Shown here in pieces: positions 1-7,948 of a stretch of DNA of 64,000 nucleotides. Origin of the DNA: Pseudoduganella danionis. Its GTDB lineage: Bacteria > Pseudomonadota > Gammaproteobacteria > Burkholderiales > Burkholderiaceae_D. The notes beneath the pieces were generated by a model that saw nothing but the letters and a program-made list of their open reading frames with translations, was not told the origin of the DNA and searched no databases. The position numbers and the translations under genes are program-made. Within the stretch, counting starts at the first letter, position 1; every line of letters begins with the position of its first letter. The stretch is taken from NCBI RefSeq assembly GCF_009720775.1, contig NZ_WNKW01000009.1:1-64000 (forward strand), read 5' to 3'.

Positions 1-82
1 GCCCTAAGGATTTAAAGCCGATCCCTTCGGCCTGGTATCGCTGGACAACCTCCAACTTGAACTGCATTGTGTACTTCGCCAA
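1..82 (-). CDS. IS3-family transposase OrfA, N-terminal fragment
   Basis: From a TTG at 82 the minus strand reads LAKYTMQFKLEVVQRYQ and continues AEGIGFKSLG to the edge. This matches the N-terminal helix-turn-helix start of IS3/IS150 OrfA proteins, which bind the element's terminal repeats and are usually joined to the DDE-type OrfB by a -1 frameshift. Only about 27 residues are visible. The start could be the internal ATG at 67 instead. No frameshift or stop is seen in the visible part. Confidence 0.55.
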   Translation of the reverse strand, partial: MAKYTMQFKLEVVQRYQAEGIGFKSLG

Positions 83-87
83 TGAAA

Positions 88-120
88 AACCCCTAAAGTT
101 GGCGTCCAACTTTAGGGGTT
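88..120. repeat. Perfect 15-bp inverted repeat inside the IS end
   Basis: AACCCCTAAAGTTGG and its exact complement are separated by three bases. The hairpin lies between the IS tip and the transposase start. In IS elements such a structure can block transcription or translation entering from outside, but that role is inferred here. Confidence 0.7.
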
Positions 121-149
121 CAGTTCACGTTGCGGGGGCTTTTCTTTTG

Positions 150-233
150 CGGGGTCAGGTCGGGCAAAGTGCAGGTGTCAGGTCGGGCAGCGGGGCAACT
201 GTTCAGTCTGTCCCTTTGCCCGACCTGACCCCG
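150..233. repeat. Dispersed palindromic repeat, copy 1
   Basis: The left arm CGGGGTCAGGTCGGGCAAAG (150-169) is exactly complementary to 214-233. The core 12-mer TCAGGTCGGGCA occurs at 155-166 and again at 178-189, a 23-bp period. The same unit recurs at 11096, 45141 and 55060. It lies between the IS end and the cytochrome b561 gene and codes for nothing convincing. Confidence 0.75.
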
Positions 234-310
234 AATTGGGGGGGCTTCTGCACGTTGCGCATTTCTTTGGTATATTAGTCCTAACACGTACTATTTCCGG
301 AGTGACTGCT

Positions 311-832
311 ATGCAACGCTACACCAAGATTGCCATCGCCCTGCACTGGCTGATTGCGCTACTGATCATCGCCGCCTTCTTGCTTGGCGTGACCATGGTC
401 GATATTCCCGGCTTTACCCCGACCAAACTCAAATACTTCTCCTGGCATAAATGGCTGGGCGTAACGGTGCTGGGTCTGGCCGCCATCCGCCTGCTGTGGC
501 GCCTGCGTAATAAACCACCGGCAGCCCTGCCCATGCCGCGCTGGCAGCATGTGGCAGCCGAAGGCATGCACCACCTGCTGTACCTGCTGATGTTTGCCGT
601 GCCCGTCTCCGGCTATCTGTACAGCTATGCCGCCGGTGTGCCCGTGGTGTATCTGGGCCTGTTCCAGATGCCAGCCGTGATCGGCCCCGATCCTGCACTT
701 AAGCCCGTTTTAAAAACCGTTCACTATGTTCTGACCATGACCATGGCAGGCGCCGTGCTGGCCCATGCGCTGGCAGCGATCAAGCACCATTTCATCGATC
801 GCGACGCCACCCTGAAACGCATGCTGCCCTAA
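311..832 (+). CDS. Cytochrome b561 family protein
   Basis: A 173-residue di-heme membrane protein of the bacterial cytochrome b561 family, expected to pass electrons between the quinone pool and periplasmic acceptors. Four hydrophobic helices are visible. Histidines in the usual ligand positions are H12 (first helix), H46 (SWHKW), H138 and H152 (last helix). The ATG at 311 was chosen over an upstream in-frame start at 236 because CGGAG sits just before it and the family begins with a short R-Y-x-K..A-x-H-W segment. It is followed 33 bp later by two YceI genes, a common partnership in proteobacteria that suggests a shared role in the periplasm. Confidence 0.9.
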   Translation: MQRYTKIAIALHWLIALLIIAAFLLGVTMVDIPGFTPTKLKYFSWHKWLGVTVLGLAAIRLLWRLRNKPPAALPMPRWQHVAAEGMHHLLYLLMFAVPVSGYLYSYAAGVPVVYLGLFQMPAVIGPDPALKPVLKTVHYVLTMTMAGAVLAHALAAIKHHFIDRDATLKRMLP

Positions 833-865
833 ACCCTGACACCCATACTGACACTGGAGCTATCC

Positions 866-1417
866 ATGAAAACCTTGCCTAAACTCGCCCTCGTTACGCT
901 GCTGGGCATTACGCTCGCCGCCAGCGCCGCCGCGCTGAAAACCGATCCGGCCAAATCCACCGTGACGGCCACCTTCAAGCAGATGAACGTGCCGGTCGAT
1001 GCCAAGTTCAAGCAGTTCAGCGCTGCCATCGATTACGATGCCGCCAAGCCTGATGCCGCCAAAGCCAGCGTGGAAATCAATATCGCCAGCTTCGATCTGG
1101 GCGATCCCGAATACAACAAGGAAGTGACCAAGAAAGAATGGTTCAACGCGGCCCAGTTCCCTAAAGCCACCTTCGTCTCCAGCGCCATCAAGAGCGCCGG
1201 TGCAGGCAAGCTGAATGTCACGGGCAAGCTGACCATCAAGGGTAAAACCGCCGACGTAACGTTCCCGCTCACTGTCAAGGCCGAAGGTGGCAAACAGGTG
1301 TTCGAAGGCGCGCTGCCCATCAAACGCCTGACCTACAACATCGGTGAAGGCGAATGGAAAGACACCAGCATGGTGGCGGACGAAGTCATCATCAAATTCC
1401 ACGTGATTGCGCAATAA
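866..1417 (+). CDS. YceI family periplasmic protein (first copy)
   Basis: A 183-residue protein with a clear signal peptide (MKTLPKLALVTLLGITLAAS, cleavage near residue 23) followed by a YceI-like beta-barrel lipocalin domain. Family members bind isoprenoid or amphiphilic ligands such as polyprenyl quinones. Typical YceI features are visible: a repeated F-K pattern early, W-F-(N/D)-x-x-x-F-P-x-A-x-F in the middle, and a T-x-K-G-K segment. ATG 866 is preceded by a weak GGAG. It sits 21 bp before the second YceI gene, so the two are surely co-transcribed with the b561 gene. The ligand is unknown. Confidence 0.88.
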   Translation: MKTLPKLALVTLLGITLAASAAALKTDPAKSTVTATFKQMNVPVDAKFKQFSAAIDYDAAKPDAAKASVEINIASFDLGDPEYNKEVTKKEWFNAAQFPKATFVSSAIKSAGAGKLNVTGKLTIKGKTADVTFPLTVKAEGGKQVFEGALPIKRLTYNIGEGEWKDTSMVADEVIIKFHVIAQ

Positions 1418-1438
1418 ACTACCAAGGAGATTTACTGC

Positions 1439-2005
1439 ATGAAGAAACAGATCCTGATCGCGACCCTGCTGGCGGCTTCGGCCACTTCGGCCATCGCTGC
1501 TACCTACAACATCGACCCCTCGCACACCTATCCTAGCTTCGAGGCGGATCACATGGGCCTGTCCACCTGGCGCGGCAAATTCGACAAGACCAGCGGCACC
1601 GTGACCATGGACCGCGCTGCCAAGACGGGTGCACTCGATGTGACCATCCAGGCTGATTCGATCAACTTCGGTTTCGAGAAAATGAATAGCCACGCCAAGA
1701 ACGCGGACATGTTCAACGTCGAGAAATTCCCCACCATTACCTACAAGAGCCACAACTTCAAGTTCGAAGGCGACCAACTGGTAGGCGTGGAAGGCGAACT
1801 GACCATGCTGGGCGTGACCAAGCCGGTCAGCCTGAAAGTTGACCGCTTCAAGTGCATCATGCACCCGCGCTACAAGCGTGAAGTGTGCGGCGCCAACGCC
1901 ATCGCTGAATTCAAGCGCAGCGACTTCGGTCTAAATTACGGTCTGCCAGCCTTCGCACCGGAAGTGCGTCTGGCCATCCAGATCGAAGCCATCAAAGCCG
2001 ACTAA
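1439..2005 (+). CDS. YceI family periplasmic protein (second copy)
   Basis: A 188-residue secreted protein with signal peptide MKKQILIATLLAASATSAIA and a YceI domain starting at TYNIDPSHTYPSFEADHMG, the most conserved opening motif of the family. It has F-D-K-x-S-G near residue 50 and a cysteine pair (KCIMHP..EVCGAN) in the C-terminal half, which may form a disulfide. AAGGAG precedes the ATG. It is only distantly similar to the preceding YceI protein, so the pair is an old duplication or two subfamilies rather than a recent copy. A strong terminator follows. Confidence 0.9.
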   Translation: MKKQILIATLLAASATSAIAATYNIDPSHTYPSFEADHMGLSTWRGKFDKTSGTVTMDRAAKTGALDVTIQADSINFGFEKMNSHAKNADMFNVEKFPTITYKSHNFKFEGDQLVGVEGELTMLGVTKPVSLKVDRFKCIMHPRYKREVCGANAIAEFKRSDFGLNYGLPAFAPEVRLAIQIEAIKAD

Positions 2006-2026
2006 ACCCATCCCGCAAGGGTAACC

Positions 2027-2072
2027 AGGCAGGCCACGCCGCAGTGCAAACTGCGCGTGCCCTGCCTTTTTT
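2027..2072 (+). terminator. Rho-independent terminator after the b561-yceI-yceI operon
   Basis: AGGCAGG (2027-2033) pairs with CCTGCCT (2061-2067). Inner pairing of CGCAGT with ACTGCG closes on a short loop, and a run of six T follows. It ends the operon 22 bp after the second YceI stop codon. Confidence 0.85.
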
Positions 2073-2121
2073 GTTGTTACAAAAATTCAACACTTCAATT
2101 TGTTTCATGAATAAGTGATTT

Positions 2122-2130
2122 TGCTATACT
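2122..2130 (+). promoter_or_regulatory. Extended -10 promoter for the S46 peptidase gene
   Basis: TGCTATACT is a TGn-extended -10 element (TATACT at 2125-2130) about 42 bp before the peptidase ATG. No good -35 is found at 16-18 bp upstream, which fits the extended -10 class. Confidence 0.55.
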
Positions 2131-2171
2131 CGCGCCGTTGTGCCCTTCATCCCCTTTAGGATCCGATAAAA

Positions 2172-4328
2172 ATGCAAAAGACCCTGATCGCGCTCGCCAT
2201 CCTGAGCGCTACCGCTGCCCATGCCGATGAAGGCATGTGGATGCCGCAGCAGCTGCCACAAGTAGCCAAGCAACTTAAAGCCGCCGGCCTCAAACTCGAT
2301 CCCGCCACCCTGACCAAACTGACCGAATTCCCTATGGGCGCCATCGTCAGCCTCGGTGGTTGCTCGGCTTCCTTCGTGTCGCCGCAAGGTCTGGTTGCGA
2401 CCAATCACCACTGCGTGTACGGCAGCGTGGCACACAACTCCACGCCGGAGCGCGATCTGCTGGCTAACGGCTTCCTGGCCCACAATCTGGGCGAAGAACT
2501 GCCGGCCGCACCGGGCAGCCGCATTTTCGTCACCAAGGCCGTGACCAATGTGAGCAAGGAAGTAGTGACTGCCGAAGTCGCAAAACTGAGCGGCAAGAAG
2601 CGTAGCGACGCGATCGAAAAGAACATCAAGGCGATTCAGGCTAGCTGCGAACAGGATGCTGGCCACCGCTGCACCGTGTCGTCCTACTACGGCGGTCTGG
2701 AATACTATCTGATCAAACAACTGGAAATCCGCGACGTGCGTCTGGTACACGCGCCACCAGCGGGCGTGGGCAAATTCGGTGGCGATACCGATAACTGGAT
2801 GTGGCCACGCCACACGGGCGACTACGGCTTCTACCGCGCCTACGTGAGCAAGGACGGCAAAGCCGCCGACTACAGCAAGGACAACGTGCCTTACATTCCG
2901 CAGCACTACCTGAAGCTGGCCAAGGAAGGCAGCAAGGAAGGCGATTTCGTGATGGTACTGGGCTACCCGGGCCGCACCAACCGCCACCGTCTGCCATCGG
3001 AAGTGGCCTTCACCTTCGACTGGAGCTACCCGGCGTTTGTGAAATCGTCGGCGGAAAGTCTGGCCATCATCGCCGACACCACCAAGGACAACAAGGACAC
3101 CGCCCTCAAATACGCTTCGCAAGTAGCCAGCATCAACAACTACTACAAGAACCGTCAGGGCATGCTGGACTCCTACGCCGGCAGCGATATGCTCAAGCGT
3201 AAAACCGCCGAGCACGAGGCACTGAAGACCTGGATCAACGCCAACCCGGCCCGCAAGGCCGAATACGCTGGCGACATCGAACTGGTGGAAAAACTGATCG
3301 CCCAGCGCGATGCGGAAACCCAGCGCGACTACTTCCTGTCCTCGTCCAAGCCACGTCTGATGAACACGGCGCGCATGCTTTACCGTCTGGCCAATGAAAA
3401 CACCAAGCCGGATGCCGAGCGCAAAGTGGGCTATCAGGTGCGTGATGTGCCACGTATCAAGGCCTCGGTCGCAGCACTGGTGCGTAACTACGACGAGAAA
3501 GTCGATCAGGCACTGGTGATGAATAGCCTGAGCAAATACGCCGCCCAGCCAGCCGCCCAGCGCAGCGCTGCCTTCGATGCCGTCATCGGCATCAAGGATG
3601 GCATGAGCAAAGCAGACCTGCAGGCCGCACTGGAAAAACTCTACGCTGGCAGCAAACTCGGTGACGCAGCCGAGCGCACCAACTGGATCGGCAAAACGCC
3701 GGAAGAGTTCAAAGCTAGCACCGACGCCTTCATTCAGGCTGCCGTGGCCCTGTACGAGCCGGGCATGAAAGAAGAAGCGGAAGAGGAAGAACTGGGCGGC
3801 AAGCTGCAGCAGGCTTATGCCAACTACATGAAAGCCAAGATCGCCTTCATGCAGAGCAAAGGCCAGGCCGTGTATCCGGATGCGAACAGCACGCTGCGCG
3901 TCACCTTCGGCAAAATCGCCGGCCGTGACCACGGCGCCGACGGCACTACCTGGAAAGCCTTTACCACCGTGGCGGGCGTCGCTGCCAAAGCTACCGGCGA
4001 AGGCGAATTCAATGCACCGAAAGCCCAGCTGGCAGCCATCAAGGCCAAGGACTTCGGCAAATACGTCGACCCTATCCTGAAATCGGTACCGGTCGCCTAT
4101 CTGGCCACGCTGGACATCACCGGCGGTAACTCCGGTTCGGCCGCGCTGAACGCCAAGGGCGAGTGGATCGGTCTGGCCTTCGACGGCACGCTCGATTCCA
4201 TCATTTCCGACTGGGACTTCAACAAAGCCAACACGCGCGACATTCAGGTGGACCTGCGTTACATCCTGTGGAACATGAAGCATGTGGACCACGCCGACAA
4301 TCTGCTGAAAGAAATGAACGCAGAATAA
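2172..4328 (+). CDS. S46 family dipeptidyl-peptidase, DPP7-like
   Basis: A 718-residue serine peptidase of family S46, a chymotrypsin-fold group that removes dipeptides from peptide N termini in the periplasm or on the cell surface. A signal peptide ends near residue 18 (ATAAHA-DEG). The conserved His region is TNHHC (H79/H80), and the nucleophile is S654 in GGNSGSA. The residue 18 positions after that serine sets P1 preference in this family: Arg in DPP11 (acidic P1) and Gly in DPP7 (aliphatic or aromatic P1). Here it is G672, so DPP7-like specificity is predicted. Length is normal for the family. The gene stands alone between two terminators. Confidence 0.92.
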   Translation: MQKTLIALAILSATAAHADEGMWMPQQLPQVAKQLKAAGLKLDPATLTKLTEFPMGAIVSLGGCSASFVSPQGLVATNHHCVYGSVAHNSTPERDLLANGFLAHNLGEELPAAPGSRIFVTKAVTNVSKEVVTAEVAKLSGKKRSDAIEKNIKAIQASCEQDAGHRCTVSSYYGGLEYYLIKQLEIRDVRLVHAPPAGVGKFGGDTDNWMWPRHTGDYGFYRAYVSKDGKAADYSKDNVPYIPQHYLKLAKEGSKEGDFVMVLGYPGRTNRHRLPSEVAFTFDWSYPAFVKSSAESLAIIADTTKDNKDTALKYASQVASINNYYKNRQGMLDSYAGSDMLKRKTAEHEALKTWINANPARKAEYAGDIELVEKLIAQRDAETQRDYFLSSSKPRLMNTARMLYRLANENTKPDAERKVGYQVRDVPRIKASVAALVRNYDEKVDQALVMNSLSKYAAQPAAQRSAAFDAVIGIKDGMSKADLQAALEKLYAGSKLGDAAERTNWIGKTPEEFKASTDAFIQAAVALYEPGMKEEAEEEELGGKLQQAYANYMKAKIAFMQSKGQAVYPDANSTLRVTFGKIAGRDHGADGTTWKAFTTVAGVAAKATGEGEFNAPKAQLAAIKAKDFGKYVDPILKSVPVAYLATLDITGGNSGSAALNAKGEWIGLAFDGTLDSIISDWDFNKANTRDIQVDLRYILWNMKHVDHADNLLKEMNAE

Positions 4329-4349
4329 GCCTCACAGGCTGTCACCGAA

Positions 4350-4382
4350 ACCACGCTCCGGCAACGCAGCGTGGTTTTTTTT
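4350..4382 (+). terminator. Rho-independent terminator after the S46 peptidase
   Basis: ACCACGCT (4350-4357) and AGCGTGGT (4368-4375) form an 8-bp stem with a 10-base loop, followed by eight T. It ends about 40 bp before the next start codon. Confidence 0.9.
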
Positions 4383-4424
4383 GCGCTAAGATGGCGCTTC
4401 CCTTCCACCCCGAGAGGAGTTGCC

Positions 4425-4991
4425 ATGTCCGCTAAAAAAATTGCTGTGATCGTAGGTAGCCTGCGTAAAGATTCCATCAACCGCAAATTCGCCCAAGAGC
4501 TGATGGCCATGGCGCCCGCCTCGCTGGCCATGCAGATCGTGGAGATCGGCGAACTGCCGCTCTACAATCAGGATCTGGAAGAAAACGGCGCCACGGCACC
4601 GCAGGCATGGCAGAACTTCCGCCAGCAGATGGCCGGCATGGACGGTGTGCTGTTCGTCACGCCCGAATACAACCGTTCTGTTCCCGCCGCGCTGAAGAAC
4701 GCCATCGATGTAGGCTCACGCCCCTATGGCAGCAGCATCTGGAGCGGCAAACCGGCCGCCATCGTCAGCGTCTCGCCCGGTGCCACGGGCGGCTTCGGCG
4801 CCAACCACCACCTGCGCCAGTGCATGGTATTCCTCGATATGCCCTTGCTGCAGCAGCCGGAAGCCTATATCGGCGGCGCCACCAAACTGCTCGACGATCA
4901 CGGCAAGATCAACAACGACAGCAGCCGCCAGTTCCTGCAGAAAATCATCGACACCTATGCTGCCTGGGTCGCGAAAACTTCCAAAGTCTAA
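4425..4991 (+). CDS. NADPH-dependent FMN reductase (flavodoxin-fold; ChrR/YieF-like)
   Basis: A 188-residue flavoprotein of the NADPH-dependent FMN reductase family. It reduces quinones, azo compounds or metal ions using FMN. The phosphate-binding loop GSLRKDSINRK is at residues 11-21, and the flavin-contacting PEYNRSVPAALKNAID is near residues 84-99; both are hallmarks. ATG 4425 was preferred over a start 54 bases upstream because GAGAGGAG lies 5 bases before it and the upstream part would run through the terminator. The stop codon falls inside the first unit of the GTCTA repeat. The substrate cannot be decided from sequence. Confidence 0.9.
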   Translation: MSAKKIAVIVGSLRKDSINRKFAQELMAMAPASLAMQIVEIGELPLYNQDLEENGATAPQAWQNFRQQMAGMDGVLFVTPEYNRSVPAALKNAIDVGSRPYGSSIWSGKPAAIVSVSPGATGGFGANHHLRQCMVFLDMPLLQQPEAYIGGATKLLDDHGKINNDSSRQFLQKIIDTYAAWVAKTSKV

Positions 4992-5040
4992 AACGGTCTA
5001 AAACAGTCTAGATCGGTCTAGATCAGTCTATTCCGGTCTA
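4986..5040. repeat. Six GTCTA units at an exact 10-bp period
   Basis: GTCTA recurs at 4986, 4996, 5006, 5016, 5026 and 5036 with alternating C-G/C-A context. The array starts on the last codons of the FMN reductase gene and ends about 35 bp before the convergent gene. Three CTAG tetranucleotides are included, a word that is usually scarce in proteobacterial genomes. Function is unknown. Confidence 0.8.
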
Positions 5041-5074
5041 GAACGTGCCTATCCGCACCAGCGCGTAGAACGGT

Positions 5075-5875
5075 TTAGCGCCGTACCGGCTTGAAAGTAT
5101 GGCCGGCTGCCGTTAGGGCTGCGGGCACTGCGTATCCGGCCGCTTGCTTGCCCTGCAGCGCCAGCAACTGCGGCACCTGCCGGTCCGGCAGCAAAGCCAG
5201 ATCAGCCCCGGGCAGGCGTTGTCCCAGCGCCTGCGCTTCGCCTTGTGCGAGCGGCAGGCAACTCACATACAGCCGATAGGTGCTCCTACCGCGCCCCATA
5301 TCGAGCATGAAGCCCGCCAGCTCCGAGCTACCGGCGCGGCCCGGCAAAGCCGTCACCCGCAAGCTTACCTTGCCCTTATTGAGATGCAGCGCATCCCATA
5401 GCTGCAGGGGGTACAGCGCCGCGACGCTCGCTGCTTGCGCGCCTGTCGCCGCTGCAGCGCCAAGCGGATGCGGGTCGGCCGCTACGATCGCCGGCAGTCC
5501 GCTACGGGCGGATAAAGGTGCGAAACCGTCATAGCGCCCGCTTGCTGCGGGCGTCAGCACCAGCAGATCGGCCTGCGGCCACTGCGCCATCGCTTCGGTG
5601 CTGTAGGCTTCCGCGTCAGCCCCTAGCGCCAGTATGCGCAAGCCGTGAAAGCTGATCAGCGCCAGCCCCTTGCCAGCCAGTTGCACCTGCGCTGCCCCAC
5701 GTGCCGCCGGCGACACGTCCGCGCCATCCAGCGCCAGCACATAGCGCGGCCCCACCTGTGCCACGCCCAGCCGGCAGCCCAGAACCAGCAGCGCCAGCAC
5801 GCCGAGCGCACGCCAACCGTAGGCCTGCGCCAGCCGCTGCCGCCATGCTCCGGCATATGCCATGATTCTGCCCAT
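5075..5875 (-). CDS. Membrane-anchored hypothetical protein, possibly a degenerate MBL-fold protein
   Basis: 266 residues. A signal-anchor-like segment (ALGVLALLVLGCRLGVAQVG, about residues 20-40) is followed by an alternating beta/alpha domain. Segments such as LISFHGLRILALG, LLVLTPAASGRYDG, LRVTALPGRAG and FMLDMGRGRSTYRLYVSC follow the strand order of metallo-beta-lactamase-fold hydrolases of the UlaG type. The HxHxDH metal motif is absent: the expected place reads TPAASGRYDG. It is therefore probably a non-catalytic relative, or an unrelated protein. ATG 5875 is preceded by GGGAGGA. It converges on the FMN reductase gene and diverges from the carboxypeptidase gene. Family assignment is tentative. 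Confidence 0.5.
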   Translation of the reverse strand: MGRIMAYAGAWRQRLAQAYGWRALGVLALLVLGCRLGVAQVGPRYVLALDGADVSPAARGAAQVQLAGKGLALISFHGLRILALGADAEAYSTEAMAQWPQADLLVLTPAASGRYDGFAPLSARSGLPAIVAADPHPLGAAAATGAQAASVAALYPLQLWDALHLNKGKVSLRVTALPGRAGSSELAGFMLDMGRGRSTYRLYVSCLPLAQGEAQALGQRLPGADLALLPDRQVPQLLALQGKQAAGYAVPAALTAAGHTFKPVRR

Positions 5876-6080
5876 GATGTCCTCCCTGTCGGTATGGACC
5901 GCTAGTACATCACCATGGCAGGCGACGAATATTGAAACAGGGCAATCTTGGCCGCACACTGTCCTGCTGTCGCTCAAAAAGTGGGCACGAATGATACAAT
6001 TCTGCCCGCAGCAGCGCTGCTTTCCGCTCACGAGGCGGCCCAGCGCGTTTTTTCCCACCACCCCGAGATCCAGACCTGCC

Positions 6081-7769
6081 ATGCACCCAGAAATGCCCAC
6101 GCCCTATGAATTAGGCAATCAGAATCAAACCACCTTGTGGTCGGAATGCATCGCGTTCTACCAGACGCTGGCCCAGCGTTTTCCGCAAGTGCTGCGTTTC
6201 GAGCAGATCGGCGTTTCCGACGGCGGCATTCCGGTACACGCCGGCGTGGTGAGCGCCGACGGCGAATTCGACCGCAACATCATCAAGGCCACGGGCCGTC
6301 CCGTGTTCTTCAACAATAACGGCATCCATCCGGGCGAACCGGAAGGCGTGGATGCCTGCATGGCCATGGTGCGCGACCTGTGCTATCAGCCGGAACTGCT
6401 GGCCGCACTGGGCAAAACCGTGCTGCTGTTCGTCCCGCTGTACAACGTGGACGGCGCCCACAACCGCTCCAACACTTCGCGCGTGAATCAGGACGGCCCC
6501 GAGCAGTTCGGCTTCCGCGGCAACAGCCGCCACCTCGATCTGAACCGCGACTTCGTCAAATGCGATACGCTCAACGCGCAGATTTTCAACCAGCTGCTGA
6601 CTAGCTGGGACCCGGACGTGATGGTCGATACCCACACCTCCAACGGCGCCGACTACCCGTACACCATGACGCTGATCCACACCCAGGCGGACAAGCTCGG
6701 CTACGGTCTGGGCCCCTTCCTGCGCGAGACCATGCTGCCGCACATCTACACCCAGATGGAAGCACGCGGTTGGCCGACCTGCCCTTACGTCAATCCCGTC
6801 AATGACTCCCCGGACGACGGCATCGCCGAATTCCTCGAAGTGCCGCGCTTCTCGACCGGCTACGCGGCCCTGCACCATGTGATCGGCTTCATGCCGGAAA
6901 CCCACATGCTCAAACCGTTCAAGGACCGCTACGCATCCATGCGCGCACTGGTCGACGTGACGCTGGCCTTCACCGTGCAGTACGGTGAGCAGATCCGCGC
7001 CCTGCGTGCCGCCGCACGCGCGCAGGCTGCCGCTGCCAGCGAGTGGACCGTGCACTGGAAGCTGGACGAAAGCCGGCCTTCGACCTTCCGCTTCAAAGGC
7101 TATGCCGCCGTGCGCAGCCCAAGCAAGCTGGGTAACTACATGCGCCTGTCGTATGACCGCAGCCAGCCGTGGGAAAAGGATATCGCCTACTACAACCACT
7201 TCGTGCCCGATACCACCGTGCGTGCACCCAAGGGTTATGTGATTCCGCAGGCATGGCGCGAAGCCATCGAGCGCCTGCAATGGAACGGTGTGGAAATGGC
7301 CCGCTTCGACGAAGCCTCCACCATCGAAGCGCAGTACTACCACATCAAGGCCGTGCGCTCGCGTGCTGGCGCCTACGAAGGCCATATGTACCACGACGAG
7401 TTGGAAGTGGAAGCGCGCAGCGGCAGCTTTACCGTGCAGCCGGGCGACTACTTCGTGCCGCTCAAGCAGGACAAAGCGCGCTACGCAGTCGAGACGCTGG
7501 AGCCGCAAGGCCACGACTCCTTCTTCCGCTGGGGCTTCTTCAACAGCGTGCTGGAAAAGAAGGAAGCCTATTCCGACTACGTGTTCGAAGATCTGGCCAT
7601 GGAGATGCTGGCAACCGAGCCTGAACTGAAGGCCAAATTCGAAGCTTGGAAAACCGCCCATCCGGAACTGCTGTCGGACCAGACCAAGGTACTGGACTTC
7701 ATCTTCGAAAACGGCGCCCGTCACGCCGAGCCGGAATGGCGCCGCTATCCGGTGCTGTCGGTGTTCTAA
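6081..7769 (+). CDS. M14-type zinc carboxypeptidase
   Basis: A 562-residue protein with a zinc carboxypeptidase A-type (M14) catalytic domain. The metal ligands are H83 and E86 (GIHPGEPEG) and H185 (MVDTHTSNG), with a candidate catalytic glutamate E273 in PETH. About 200 further residues form a C-terminal domain of unknown role. No signal peptide is seen at the chosen start, so it may be cytoplasmic. ATG 6081 was preferred over one 219 bases upstream because the upstream stretch overlaps the divergent gene and has no protein-like features. A start at 6093 is also possible. The substrate is unknown. Confidence 0.85.
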   Translation: MHPEMPTPYELGNQNQTTLWSECIAFYQTLAQRFPQVLRFEQIGVSDGGIPVHAGVVSADGEFDRNIIKATGRPVFFNNNGIHPGEPEGVDACMAMVRDLCYQPELLAALGKTVLLFVPLYNVDGAHNRSNTSRVNQDGPEQFGFRGNSRHLDLNRDFVKCDTLNAQIFNQLLTSWDPDVMVDTHTSNGADYPYTMTLIHTQADKLGYGLGPFLRETMLPHIYTQMEARGWPTCPYVNPVNDSPDDGIAEFLEVPRFSTGYAALHHVIGFMPETHMLKPFKDRYASMRALVDVTLAFTVQYGEQIRALRAAARAQAAAASEWTVHWKLDESRPSTFRFKGYAAVRSPSKLGNYMRLSYDRSQPWEKDIAYYNHFVPDTTVRAPKGYVIPQAWREAIERLQWNGVEMARFDEASTIEAQYYHIKAVRSRAGAYEGHMYHDELEVEARSGSFTVQPGDYFVPLKQDKARYAVETLEPQGHDSFFRWGFFNSVLEKKEAYSDYVFEDLAMEMLATEPELKAKFEAWKTAHPELLSDQTKVLDFIFENGARHAEPEWRRYPVLSVF

Positions 7770-7948
7770 AGTCCACCATCGCCTGCTAATTTGCGCCTGC
7801 GCCTGCGCCAGCTAGCGGCCAGCACCATCGCCAGATATACCCGCAGCGCGCTGCGCCTCACCCGGCCAGCGCGCCTGCCATTGTTAGACCTGATGTACGC
7901 TGCGGCGATCCCGCGGCGTGCATGCCCGCTGCCCACAAGATCACAGCC

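Larger units (their letters stand above)
1..122 (-). mobile_element. End of an IS3-family (IS150-like) insertion sequence, truncated by window edge
   Basis: Read on the minus strand, the element begins with TGAACCCCTAAAGTTGG at position 122. It carries the terminal TG and the CCC..AAAGTTGGAC pattern typical of IS150-subgroup ends. The first codons of an OrfA-type transposase follow 40 bases inside. The rest lies beyond the left edge, so neither completeness nor a target duplication can be judged. The family call rests on the OrfA peptide plus the end sequence. Confidence 0.6.

Noticed and set aside
236..310. Upstream extension of the cytochrome b561 gene
   Set aside because: No ribosome site, sequence unlike the family, and a well-placed CGGAG precedes the ATG at 311.
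4981..5040. The GTCTA array as a CRISPR or coding repeat
   Set aside because: Units of 10 bp are far too short for CRISPR repeats and spacers, and stop codons occur in the frame of the preceding gene.
2124..7724. Long minus-strand frames opposite the S46 peptidase and carboxypeptidase genes
   Set aside because: Same antisense artefact; the plus-strand frames have signal peptides or active-site motifs.
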